Positions 1-5,450 of a stretch of 6,458 nt of DNA are shown piece by piece (position 1 is the stretch's first letter; each line of letters begins with the position of its first letter). This DNA is from an uncultured Burkholderiales bacterium (GTDB taxonomy: Bacteria; Pseudomonadota; Gammaproteobacteria; Burkholderiales; Burkholderiaceae_C), in NCBI GenBank assembly GCA_903871865.1, contig CAIQIL010000246.1, forward strand, positions 1-6,458. The letters run 5' to 3'. Made by a program: the position numbers and the translations under genes. The notes under the pieces are model-generated. The model saw only the letters and a list, made by a program, of their open reading frames with translations. It was not told the DNA's origin and searched no databases.

Positions 1-452
<452 letters not shown>

Positions 453-458
453 GCGGCC

Positions 459-489
459 ATTATCCGGCGTCCTGATCTGTTGCGGTCAG
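459..489 (-). promoter_or_regulatory. Candidate ruvB promoter, leaderless geometry
   Basis: On the minus strand a -10-like GATAAT (464-459, five of six consensus bases) lies exactly 6 nt before the ruvB ATG, so the A of the start codon would be base +1. A possible -35, CTGACC (489-484, four of six), sits 19 bp upstream, which is slightly long. The absence of a good Shine-Dalgarno before the ATG fits a leaderless mRNA. This is inference from spacing only. Confidence 0.4.
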
Positions 490-517
490 GCAACATTGAG
501 CCGGTCGGACTATCGTT

Positions 518-608
518 ATGACAACCCTGTCATCACCCACCTTTGAAAAATCTGGTGCAATGCAGTGCAGTTTCAGCAGCCTGAAAAGAGGTGACAACCC
601 TGATCACC
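518..608 (+). promoter_or_regulatory. Repeat-rich probable control region of porin 1
   Basis: The 216-bp spacer between ruvB and porin 1 concentrates its structure here. In order there is a dyad ATGACA-ACCC-TGTCAT (518-533), a -35-like TTGAAA (543-548), three tandem TGCAR pentamers (556-570), a dyad TTTCAG-CAGC-CTGAAA (571-586), and a dyad GGTGA-N9-TCACC (590-608). I could not find a -10 hexamer at proper spacing from TTGAAA; the best is TGCAGT at 17 bp, only three of six. The location upstream of an outer-membrane porin suggests regulator binding, but no known operator consensus was recognised. The rest of the spacer (490-517 and 609-658) shows nothing clear. Confidence 0.4.
519..608 (+). 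repeat. Two copies of an interspersed direct repeat upstream of porin 1
   Basis: TGACAACCCTG occurs at 519-529 and again at 592-602. Each copy is followed by ATCACC (532-537 and 603-608); the first copy has two extra bases between the halves. Copy starts are 73 bp apart, close to seven helical turns. The first copy is also the core of the 518-533 palindrome. Paired operator sites are one explanation. Confidence 0.6.
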
Positions 609-658
609 TCACCCGCGCCACCTCGGTCGCGATCTGCTGAAGCCTCTGGTTCAACTTT

Positions 659-662
659 GGAG
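659..662 (+). promoter_or_regulatory. Ribosome binding site of porin 1
   Basis: GGAG lies 6 nt before the ATG at 669. This decides the start: the same frame is open back to a GTG at 591, but the 26 extra residues would be a Ser/Pro-rich stretch ahead of an intact signal peptide. Confidence 0.8.
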
Positions 663-668
663 ATTTCA

Positions 669-1763
669 ATGAAAAAGACTGTGCTGGCCCTGGCCGCCAT
701 CGCCGCCTCCTCTGCCGCTTTCGCTCAATCGTCGGTGACCCTGTACGGCGTGGTCGACATGTCCGTTGAGTCCGTCAAGGGCAACACCGCTGGCAAGAGC
801 ACCACTTTCAACCGCGTTTCTTCCGACAACCTGGCCACCTCGCGCATCGGCTTCAAGGGCGTGGAAGACCTGGGCGGCGGCTTGAAGGCCAAGTTCCAAC
901 TGGAATCCGGCCTGAAGACCGACACCGGCGCCTTCGGCGACACCGCTCGCGCTTTCAACCGCGCTGCCTGGGTGGGCATCTCGTCGGCTGACGCTGGCGA
1001 ACTGCGCATCGGCCGTCAGGACTCCCTGATCGGCGGTCAAATCGCTGACGTCATCGGCGCGCAAGCCTATGACACGTCGGTCGTGGCCGTGACTCTGGGT
1101 GGCTCCACCTACCGTCGCATCGACAACGCCCTGACCTACATCGCTCCGACCTTCGTGCCGGGCCTGACCCTGTCGGCTCAGTACAGCACCGCTGTTGGCG
1201 TGAACGCTGCTACCGCCGAAAACACCGCCGGTAGCAACACCGACCGTGCTTACGGCTTCGCAGCTAACTTTGCCCAAGGCCCCGTGTCTGCTGGCGTCAG
1301 CTACATCCAGGTCAACACCATTGCCAACGGCAACCAAGAAAACGTCGGCCTGTTCCTGTACGGCGCCTACGACCTGGGCGTGGCCAAGCTGACCGCTTAC
1401 TACAACGACGACACCAACGACGGCAACCGCCGCGCCGACGGCCGTCGCCTGTACGGCTTCCAAGCAGCCGTGCCTGTGGTCGCTAACCTGACCGTGACTG
1501 GCGGCTACGGCTTTGCCCGTAACGTCGGTGGCACGACCGTGACCGGCACCGGTTTCGGTACGCCCGGCAAGAACATTGCTCACGACAACGCTGGCATCAT
1601 CACCCTGAAGGCCCAGTACGACCTGAGCAAGCGCACCGCTGTGTACGCCCTGTTCACCGAAGTGCAGAACGGCGACAAGGCCGCTCTGGGCCTGGCTGGT
1701 GTCACCACCATCGCCGACAAGTCGGCTCGCGGCCTGGCCGTCGGTGTCCGTCACGCCTTCTGA
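669..1763 (+). CDS. Outer-membrane general porin 1 (betaproteobacterial OmpC/Omp32-like)
   Basis: This is a 364-residue porin of the betaproteobacterial general porin family, expected to form a trimeric 16-stranded barrel letting small solutes cross the outer membrane. Residues 1-19 are a Sec signal peptide ending AAFA, with cleavage before Q20; the mature protein starts QSSVTLYG, the usual first strand of the family. Other family marks are SRIGFKGVEDLGGGLKAKFQ (58-77), ELRIGRQ (111-117) leading into the likely constriction loop, NALTY (153-157), YDLSKRT (317-323), and a C-terminal GVRHAF ending in Phe, the signal read by the BAM machinery. Length is normal. Codon use favours GCT, CGT and GGT more than lysA or PBP1A here, as expected of a highly expressed gene. 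It is related to the next gene and shares its signal-peptide design and 3' end. Its own terminator follows, so it is probably monocistronic. Substrate and ion selectivity cannot be read from sequence. Confidence 0.95.
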   Translation: MKKTVLALAAIAASSAAFAQSSVTLYGVVDMSVESVKGNTAGKSTTFNRVSSDNLATSRIGFKGVEDLGGGLKAKFQLESGLKTDTGAFGDTARAFNRAAWVGISSADAGELRIGRQDSLIGGQIADVIGAQAYDTSVVAVTLGGSTYRRIDNALTYIAPTFVPGLTLSAQYSTAVGVNAATAENTAGSNTDRAYGFAANFAQGPVSAGVSYIQVNTIANGNQENVGLFLYGAYDLGVAKLTAYYNDDTNDGNRRADGRRLYGFQAAVPVVANLTVTGGYGFARNVGGTTVTGTGFGTPGKNIAHDNAGIITLKAQYDLSKRTAVYALFTEVQNGDKAALGLAGVTTIADKSARGLAVGVRHAF

Positions 1764-1781
1764 TCCAGGCTTCGCCTGATC
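1762..1781 (+). other. Stop-codon dyad of porin 1
   Basis: GATC-c-AGGC-TTC-GCCT-GATC forms a hairpin with one bulged C that begins inside the TGA stop of porin 1. The same TGATCCAGG...CCTGA frame with a different loop occurs at the stop of porin 2. It could protect the mRNA 3' end or be a remnant of the porin duplication. Confidence 0.5.
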
Positions 1782-1788
1782 TGAACGC

Positions 1789-1813
1789 AAAAAGGGGCTT
1801 CGGCCCCTTTTTT
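1789..1813 (+). terminator. Rho-independent terminator of porin 1
   Basis: A perfect hairpin has 10-base arms, A5 plus GGGGC pairing with GCCCC plus T5, around a TTCG loop closed by C-G, and ends in six T. It starts 25 nt after the stop codon. With A and T runs on both sides it could also stop transcription on the other strand. Confidence 0.93.
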
Positions 1814-1816
1814 CAT

Positions 1817-1830
1817 GCCCGTTCGCGGGT
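1817..1830 (+). other. Small TTCG-loop hairpin
   Basis: CCCG-TTCG-CGGG (1818-1829), with a possible G-T pair outside it, forms a short hairpin directly after the terminator. It is the third of four consecutive hairpins with TTC or TTCG loops. Confidence 0.45.
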
Positions 1831-1833
1831 GAT

Positions 1834-1854
1834 GCGGGGCTTCGGCCCCGCTTT
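1834..1854 (+). terminator. Second terminator-like hairpin after porin 1
   Basis: GCGGGGC-TTCG-GCCCCGC is a perfect 7-bp stem followed by only TTT. It repeats the 14-base core of the first terminator (GGGGCTTCGGCCCC), offset by 42 bp. It could be a backup terminator, though the T tract is short. Confidence 0.5.
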
Positions 1855-1907
1855 GCATTGGGTCTGCCTGCGCATTCCTTTGCGTTGCATCCAAAGCCTG
1901 TCGTGTT

Positions 1908-1926
1908 TTGCGTGGTCCCGACGCAA
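1908..1926. promoter_or_regulatory. Dyad in the porin 2 upstream region
   Basis: TTGCGT (1908-1913) and ACGCAA (1921-1926) form an inverted repeat with a 7-nt spacer, about 90 bp before porin 2. The only promoter-like hexamers nearby, TTGCGT and TATGGC (1932-1937), are weak (three of six each, 18 bp apart). It is a possible operator or promoter element with no recognised regulator. Confidence 0.25.
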
Positions 1927-1982
1927 CAACCTATGGCAAACCTGAGCATGCGGCGCGTACACCTCAGCAACAATTTGGTACG

Positions 1983-2004
1983 CCCCCGATTCAAGGGGGG
2001 TTTT
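1983..2004 (+). promoter_or_regulatory. 5' leader hairpin beside the porin 2 ribosome binding site
   Basis: CCCCC (1983-1987) pairs with GGGGG (1995-1999) around a 7-nt loop, and TTTT follows at 2001-2004, one base before the AGGAG. The arrangement looks like a small terminator or a structure that limits ribosome access. The stem is short but all G-C. Confidence 0.45.
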
Positions 2005-2005
2005 C

Positions 2006-2010
2006 AGGAG
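2006..2010 (+). promoter_or_regulatory. Ribosome binding site of porin 2
   Basis: AGGAG lies 6 nt before the ATG at 2017. It fixes this start over the earlier in-frame starts from 1858 on, which would run through non-signal sequence and the leader hairpin. Confidence 0.85.
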
Positions 2011-2016
2011 AAACAC

Positions 2017-3309
2017 ATGCAAAAGCGCGTTCTGTCCAAGGCCATCGCTCTGGCCGTCGCCACCCTGGGTACCGGTGCGGCCTTCGCCCAGTCCAGCGTG
2101 ACCCTGTACGGCAACATCGACGTGGGCTTCGACCACACGACTCGCAAAGCCAAGACTTTCGCGGCCACCATGCCGGTCAGCACGCTGCTGACGACGGCCA
2201 ACGGCGGCAAGCTCAGCACGAACCGCGTGACCCCCGACATGTCTTCGCAGTCCTCGCTGGGTTTCAAGGGCACGGAAGATCTGGGCGGTGGCATGAAGGC
2301 CAACTTCGTGCTGGAGGGCCAACCTCTGGCCGACACCGGCTCGCTGTCGCGCGACGGTCGCATCTTTGGCCGTCAGGCCTTCGTTGGCGTGACCACGCCC
2401 TACGGTGAAGTCCGCATCGGCCGCCAGTACGCCCCGATCTTCTTTTCCAGCGCCCTGGTCACCACCGAGCGTTTCGGCGGTACCGACCTCTTCATTGAGG
2501 GCGGTCTGACCAACAACCTGCACGTCCGTTGGGACAATGCTGTCACGTACTCTGCGCAGGTGGGCGACTTCCGTGGCCAATTGGGCTGGACGCCCAACGC
2601 CGGTGCCGCAGCCAAGATCGACGGTGACCGCGGTGCCGCAGGCTCCTCGTCTTCGTCCATCCTGGGTGGTGCAAACGCTGGTGCCGAGTCCGGCAGCAAC
2701 CGTGGTAACAGCACTGGCGCTTTCCTGGCTTACACCGGTGGTGACCTGACCCTGACGGGCGGCCTGAGCTACACCTCGTTCCACGGCGCCACCCTGGCTG
2801 CAGGGACCACCGCCACCACCCTGGTGACTTTGGGCAAGCTGGACAGCTACAAGGTGGCCAACCTGGGCTTCAAGTATGCGCTGGCTGACACCGGTCTGAT
2901 CTTCAACGGCGCATTCGGTCGCGGCACCTACGACTTCGTCAACGGTTCTCAGTCGCTCACCGCGCTGTCGCCCGAGCTGTCCATTCCCAACGCACTGCGC
3001 ATCAGCTCGTTGGTGCTGGGCACCCGCTACAACATCGGCGCCATGGCTTTCCTGGCCCAGTTCTCGGAAACCAAGTTCCGCAACGGCAACCATGGCAAGG
3101 ACACCAGCTACATGCTGGGTGCCGAGTACTCGCTGTCCAAGCGCACCACGCTGTACAGCCGCCTGGGCTCCACCAAAGACAAGAGCATCGGTCCTGACGT
3201 TTTGCTGACTGCCACCGGCATCCGCGAAACTCCGGTGTTCATCGGCGGCGGCATCAACCCCGACTCGCGCTCCAGCATCGTCGCCCTGGGCGTGCGCCAC
3301 ACCTTCTGA
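2017..3309 (+). CDS. Outer-membrane general porin 2, enlarged (betaproteobacterial OmpC/Omp32-like)
   Basis: This is a 430-residue porin, noticeably longer than its neighbour (364). Residues 1-24 are a Sec signal peptide ending AAFA, with cleavage before Q25 and a mature start of QSSVTLYG. Family motifs are LGFKGTEDLGGGMKANF (81-97), FGRQAFVGV (117-125), EVRIGRQYAP (131-140) entering the likely constriction loop, NAVTY (174-178), YSLSKRTTLY (371-380), and C-terminal GVRHTF with the terminal Phe needed for barrel insertion. Part of the extra length lies in a Ser/Gly/Ala-rich stretch at about 196-232 (five Ser in a row at 210-214), and in longer segments near 42-72 and 386-416; by position these are probably surface loops. 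It shares its layout and 3' end with porin 1, so the two are probably old tandem paralogues that have diverged strongly. It sits between its own leader and terminator and is probably transcribed alone. Its solute specificity is unknown. Confidence 0.94.
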   Translation: MQKRVLSKAIALAVATLGTGAAFAQSSVTLYGNIDVGFDHTTRKAKTFAATMPVSTLLTTANGGKLSTNRVTPDMSSQSSLGFKGTEDLGGGMKANFVLEGQPLADTGSLSRDGRIFGRQAFVGVTTPYGEVRIGRQYAPIFFSSALVTTERFGGTDLFIEGGLTNNLHVRWDNAVTYSAQVGDFRGQLGWTPNAGAAAKIDGDRGAAGSSSSSILGGANAGAESGSNRGNSTGAFLAYTGGDLTLTGGLSYTSFHGATLAAGTTATTLVTLGKLDSYKVANLGFKYALADTGLIFNGAFGRGTYDFVNGSQSLTALSPELSIPNALRISSLVLGTRYNIGAMAFLAQFSETKFRNGNHGKDTSYMLGAEYSLSKRTTLYSRLGSTKDKSIGPDVLLTATGIRETPVFIGGGINPDSRSSIVALGVRHTF

Positions 3310-3311
3310 TC

Positions 3312-3324
3312 CAGGTCCTGCCTG
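3312..3324 (+). other. Stop-codon dyad of porin 2
   Basis: CAGG-TCCTG-CCTG lies directly after the TGA and is equivalent to CAGG-CTTCG-CCTG after porin 1. The stem bases are identical in the two copies while the five loop bases differ. Confidence 0.4.
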
Positions 3325-3332
3325 AGTCAGCC

Positions 3333-3356
3333 AAAGCCGCCCTCGGGCGGCTTTTT
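3333..3356 (+). terminator. Rho-independent terminator of porin 2
   Basis: AAAGCCGCC pairs with GGCGGCTTT around a CTCG loop, with two further T to complete a run of five. It begins 24 nt after the porin 2 stop, nearly the same distance as the terminator of porin 1. Confidence 0.9.
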
Positions 3357-3424
3357 CATGTCCACGGCAACTGTGTGCGGTCGCTGCTGCCCCAGCTGGC
3401 ATCCGTGCTGGCATGGGCACCATG

Positions 3425-3462
3425 AACAACGGGCCACACCTGCTGGAGGTGGGCCCGTTGTT
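3425..3462 (-). terminator. Long hairpin, probable terminator of the lptM-lysA transcript
   Basis: AACAACGGGCC (3425-3435) pairs fully with 3452-3462. After one bulged A, CACCT pairs with AGGTG around a GCTGG loop, giving a 16-bp stem. It lies 41 nt past the lysA stop on the minus strand. The trailing tract GTTGTT is poor in T runs, so termination may be imperfect. The hairpin also faces the porin 2 transcript and could act in both directions. Confidence 0.65.
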
Positions 3463-3503
3463 GGCGCGTGCTGGCCCGATCGGCCGCGACGCAGGTCAGC
3501 CGA

Positions 3504-4772
3504 TCAGATCAACCGCTCGTTGGCGATCAACTGCGCCACCGTTTCGCGCTCCCGGATCACCCAGATCTGGCCGCCATCGACCATGATTTCGGCCGCACGT
3601 CCTCGGGTGTTGTAGTTGCTGGCCATGGTCATGCCGTAGGCGCCGGCCGACAGCACGGCCAGCACGTCGCCGGGCTCGACGCTCAGGGCGCGGTCGCGGC
3701 CCAGCCAGTCGCCCGATTCGCACACAGGGCCCACCACGTCCCACACCTGCGCCTGCTCTGGCGCACGCTGCAGCGTGTTGACGATGCCCATCCAGGCCTC
3801 GTACAGCGCCGGGCGCATCAGGTCGTTCATGGCGGCATCGACGACGCAGAAGTTCTTCTGCTCGCCTTCTTTCAGGAACAGCACCTCGGTCAGCAGCACG
3901 CCGGCGTTGCCCACCAGCGAGCGGCCGGGTTCGAACATCACCTGGCGGTGGCCATGGCCACGGGCGTCGATGCGCGCCAGCAGCTGGGCGATGAGCGCGT
4001 CGGCCTTCGGGGGCACTTCGTCGGTGTAGGTGATGCCCAGGCCGCCGCCGAGGTCCAGGTGGTGGATGCGGATGCCCTTGGCTTCGATGGCGTCCACCAG
4101 GTCGAGCACGCGGTCGAGCGCGTCCAGGTAGGGGCTCACGTCGGTGATTTGCGAGCCGATGTGGCAGTCGATGCCCACCACCGCGATGCCTGGCAGGCTG
4201 GCTGCGCGCTCGTAGGTGGCCAGCGCGTGCTCATGCGCCACGCCGAACTTGTTGCCCTTCAGGCCTGTGGAGATGTAGGGGTGGGTGCCGGCATCGACAT
4301 CGGGGTTGACGCGCAGGCTCACGCGGGCGGTCAGGCCCAGGCTGTGTGCCACTTGCGACAGCACCTCCAGCTCGGCCGTGCTTTCCACGTTGAAGCACTT
4401 CACGCCGACCTTCAGCGCCTCGGCCATTTCTGCGCGCGTTTTGCCCACGCCCGAGAACACCACCTTGGCCGCATCGCCGCCGGCCGCCAGCACGCGTGCC
4501 AGTTCGCCCGACGAGACGATGTCGAAGCCGCATCCGGCTTGCGCGAAGGTCTGCAGCACGGCGAGGTTGGAGTTCGCCTTGACCGCGTAGCAGATCAGGT
4601 GTTCGCGGCCCTGCAAGGCCTTCTGGTAGGGCGCCAGTGCCGCCAGCATGGCCTGGCGCGAGTACACGTACAGCGGGCTGCCGTGCTGACGCACCAGTTC
4701 GCGCAGGTTGACGCCATCAAGGCACAGGTCGGGGCCTTGCCAGGCCAGGAAGGGGGAGCCGGGGAGGGTCAT
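3504..4772 (-). CDS. lysA: Diaminopimelate decarboxylase LysA
   Basis: LysA is the PLP enzyme that decarboxylates meso-2,6-diaminopimelate to L-lysine, the last step of lysine synthesis, in the cytoplasm. The protein has 422 residues, the usual size. It shows the alanine-racemase-type barrel then a beta domain: YAVKAN (62-67) with the PLP lysine K65, HIGSQ (204-208), the phosphate-binding LDLGGGLGI (239-247), EPGR (281-284), the catalytic GPVCESGD (348-355) with C351 and E352 reaching across the dimer, and YGMTMASNYNTRGR (379-392). All expected active-site residues are present. The start at 4772 overlaps the lptM stop as ATGA, and no Shine-Dalgarno is visible before it, so translation is probably coupled to lptM. 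No lysR-type regulator is adjacent, unlike the E. coli arrangement. A strong hairpin downstream (3425-3462) probably ends the transcript. Confidence 0.98.
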   Translation of the reverse strand: MTLPGSPFLAWQGPDLCLDGVNLRELVRQHGSPLYVYSRQAMLAALAPYQKALQGREHLICYAVKANSNLAVLQTFAQAGCGFDIVSSGELARVLAAGGDAAKVVFSGVGKTRAEMAEALKVGVKCFNVESTAELEVLSQVAHSLGLTARVSLRVNPDVDAGTHPYISTGLKGNKFGVAHEHALATYERAASLPGIAVVGIDCHIGSQITDVSPYLDALDRVLDLVDAIEAKGIRIHHLDLGGGLGITYTDEVPPKADALIAQLLARIDARGHGHRQVMFEPGRSLVGNAGVLLTEVLFLKEGEQKNFCVVDAAMNDLMRPALYEAWMGIVNTLQRAPEQAQVWDVVGPVCESGDWLGRDRALSVEPGDVLAVLSAGAYGMTMASNYNTRGRAAEIMVDGGQIWVIRERETVAQLIANERLI

Positions 4773-5014
4773 CGTGCGGGTGTGTTCGGGGTGGAGGGCG
4801 TGGCTGCGGGTGCAGGGGCGGCCACAGTGGCTGACGCTGGTGTTGACGTGTCAGCCGATGTGGCGGTGGCCGGCGGGCCCGGCAGGTACAGGGGGCCTTT
4901 GAGGCCGCAGGCACCCAGCGACAGCGTGAGGGGCAACGTGACGCACAGGGTCACCAGCGCGGTGCCGCGCCACAGTGGCGCGCGACTGCCTAGAATTTGA
5001 GGATTGCGAATCAT
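4769..5014 (-). CDS. lptM: LPS-assembly lipoprotein LptM (YifL family)
   Basis: This is a small 81-residue lipoprotein. A basic N-terminus is followed by a hydrophobic segment (about 18-34) and a lipobox LGAC (33-36), so C36 should be lipidated after signal peptidase II cleavage. Directly after it comes CGLKGPLYLP (36-45), the family signature. The tail (46-81) is a Pro/Ala/Thr-rich, probably disordered stretch. In E. coli the homologue binds the LptD-LptE translocon and promotes its oxidative maturation. I chose the ATG at 5014; a GTG two codons upstream (5020) is also in frame, and neither has a Shine-Dalgarno. Its placement just upstream of lysA, with cyaY divergent, resembles the cyaY / yifL-dapF arrangement of E. 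coli, with lysA taking the place of dapF. The stop overlaps the lysA start. Confidence 0.88.
   Translation of the reverse strand: MIRNPQILGSRAPLWRGTALVTLCVTLPLTLSLGACGLKGPLYLPGPPATATSADTSTPASATVAAPAPAATPSTPNTPAR
4991..4996 (+). promoter_or_regulatory. Candidate -10 element of cyaY
   Basis: TAGAAT (five of six) lies inside the 5' end of lptM on the opposite strand and would start transcription near 5003, leaving a leader of about 35 nt. The region 16-18 bp upstream has no good -35. It mirrors the TAGAAT of the minus strand at 5021-5026. Confidence 0.3.
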
Positions 5015-5020
5015 GCCCAC

Positions 5021-5026
5021 ATTCTA
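5021..5026 (-). promoter_or_regulatory. Candidate -10 element of lptM-lysA, leaderless geometry
   Basis: TAGAAT on the minus strand (5026-5021, five of six consensus bases) is separated from the lptM ATG by exactly 6 nt, as at ruvB. No -35 is correctly placed: TTGGCA (5044-5039) is only 12 bp away. The call rests on the hexamer, its spacing and the lack of a ribosome binding site. Confidence 0.35.
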
Positions 5027-5030
5027 AGGA
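5026..5030 (+). promoter_or_regulatory. Ribosome binding site of cyaY
   Basis: AAGGA ends 7 nt before the ATG at 5038. It fixes the cyaY start over the open frame that extends back to 4975. Confidence 0.75.
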
Positions 5031-5037
5031 AGCCGCC

Positions 5038-5421
5038 ATGCCAATCCCCGCCACGCCCGCCGAAACTGGCGCTGTCTCCCCCTCCGTGGCAACTTTGAGC
5101 GATGCCCAGTACCACGAGGCCGTGCAGGCCGCGCTGTCGCGCATCGAACGCACGGTGGACCGTTGGCTTGAAGACGATGTCATCGACATCGATGGTGCGC
5201 GCACCGGCAACATGCTCACACTGAGCCTGCCGGACCGCAGCCAGCTCATCGTCAACGCACAGCCGCCGCTGCAGGAGCTGTGGCTGGCGGCCCGCCGCGG
5301 CGGCTTTCACTTCAAGATGGACGCCGCAGGTGCCTGGCGCGATTCCCGCTCGGGGCAGGAGTTCTTCGCGCTGCTGTCCGAGTGTGCGTCGGAGCAATCT
5401 CGCGTGGCGCTGCGGTTCTGA
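5038..5421 (+). CDS. cyaY: Bacterial frataxin CyaY
   Basis: CyaY is the bacterial frataxin, an acidic iron-binding protein that interacts with IscS and tunes Fe-S cluster assembly in the cytoplasm. The 127 residues match the family fold: an acidic first helix (about 21-46), LEDDVIDID (44-52), strand MLTLSLPDRSQLIVN (59-73), the hallmark QPPLQELWLAARRGGFHF (75-92), W100 and RDSRSGQEFFALL (101-113) leading into the last helix. Compared with E. coli CyaY (106 residues) there is an extra N-terminal tail of about 18 residues, Pro/Ala/Thr-rich and probably disordered; an AAGGA before the ATG supports this start. The gene is divergent from lptM with only 23 bp between start codons, so its promoter must lie within lptM. 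It converges on PBP1A with 29 bp between stops and no visible terminator. Confidence 0.96.
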   Translation: MPIPATPAETGAVSPSVATLSDAQYHEAVQAALSRIERTVDRWLEDDVIDIDGARTGNMLTLSLPDRSQLIVNAQPPLQELWLAARRGGFHFKMDAAGAWRDSRSGQEFFALLSECASEQSRVALRF

Positions 5422-5450
5422 GCGCCCGCGCAGCAGCCCCGCACCGAGAT

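Noticed and set aside
591..668. GTG-started N-terminal extension of porin 1
   Set aside because: The 26 extra residues would precede an intact signal peptide, and a GGAG sits 6 nt before the internal ATG at 669.
1762..1851. CRISPR or REP array in the hairpin cluster
   Set aside because: The repeats are only 14 bases, only two are identical, and spacing is irregular with no spacers of equal length. Terminator-type hairpins explain them better.
666..1994. Long minus-strand open frame (442 codons) opposite porin 1
   Set aside because: It lies antisense to a porin with signal peptide, family motifs and ribosome binding site. Its translation is low-complexity Gly/Ala/Val with no recognisable domain, as expected opposite a GC-rich coding frame.
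1858..2016. N-terminal extension of porin 2
   Set aside because: It would cover the leader hairpin and ribosome binding site. A signal peptide begins exactly at the ATG at 2017 after AGGAG.
669..3309. Porins acquired by horizontal transfer, from their different codon use
   Set aside because: The bias toward GCT, CGT and GGT is the pattern of highly expressed genes. The spacers show no mobile-element ends, tRNA or integrase.
1813..3429. Long minus-strand open frame (538 codons) opposite porin 2
   Set aside because: It runs through two terminators and the porin 2 leader, and its product has only Gly/Ala/Gln/Val-rich composition. It is a coding shadow of porin 2.
3468..5000. Long plus-strand open frame (510 codons) opposite lysA and lptM
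   Set aside because: LysA and LptM on the other strand have complete motifs. The antisense product is His/Gln/Ala/Val-rich without domains.
4975..5037. N-terminal extension of cyaY
   Set aside because: The extra 21 residues have no match to frataxin, overlap lptM on the other strand, and AAGGA supports the ATG at 5038.
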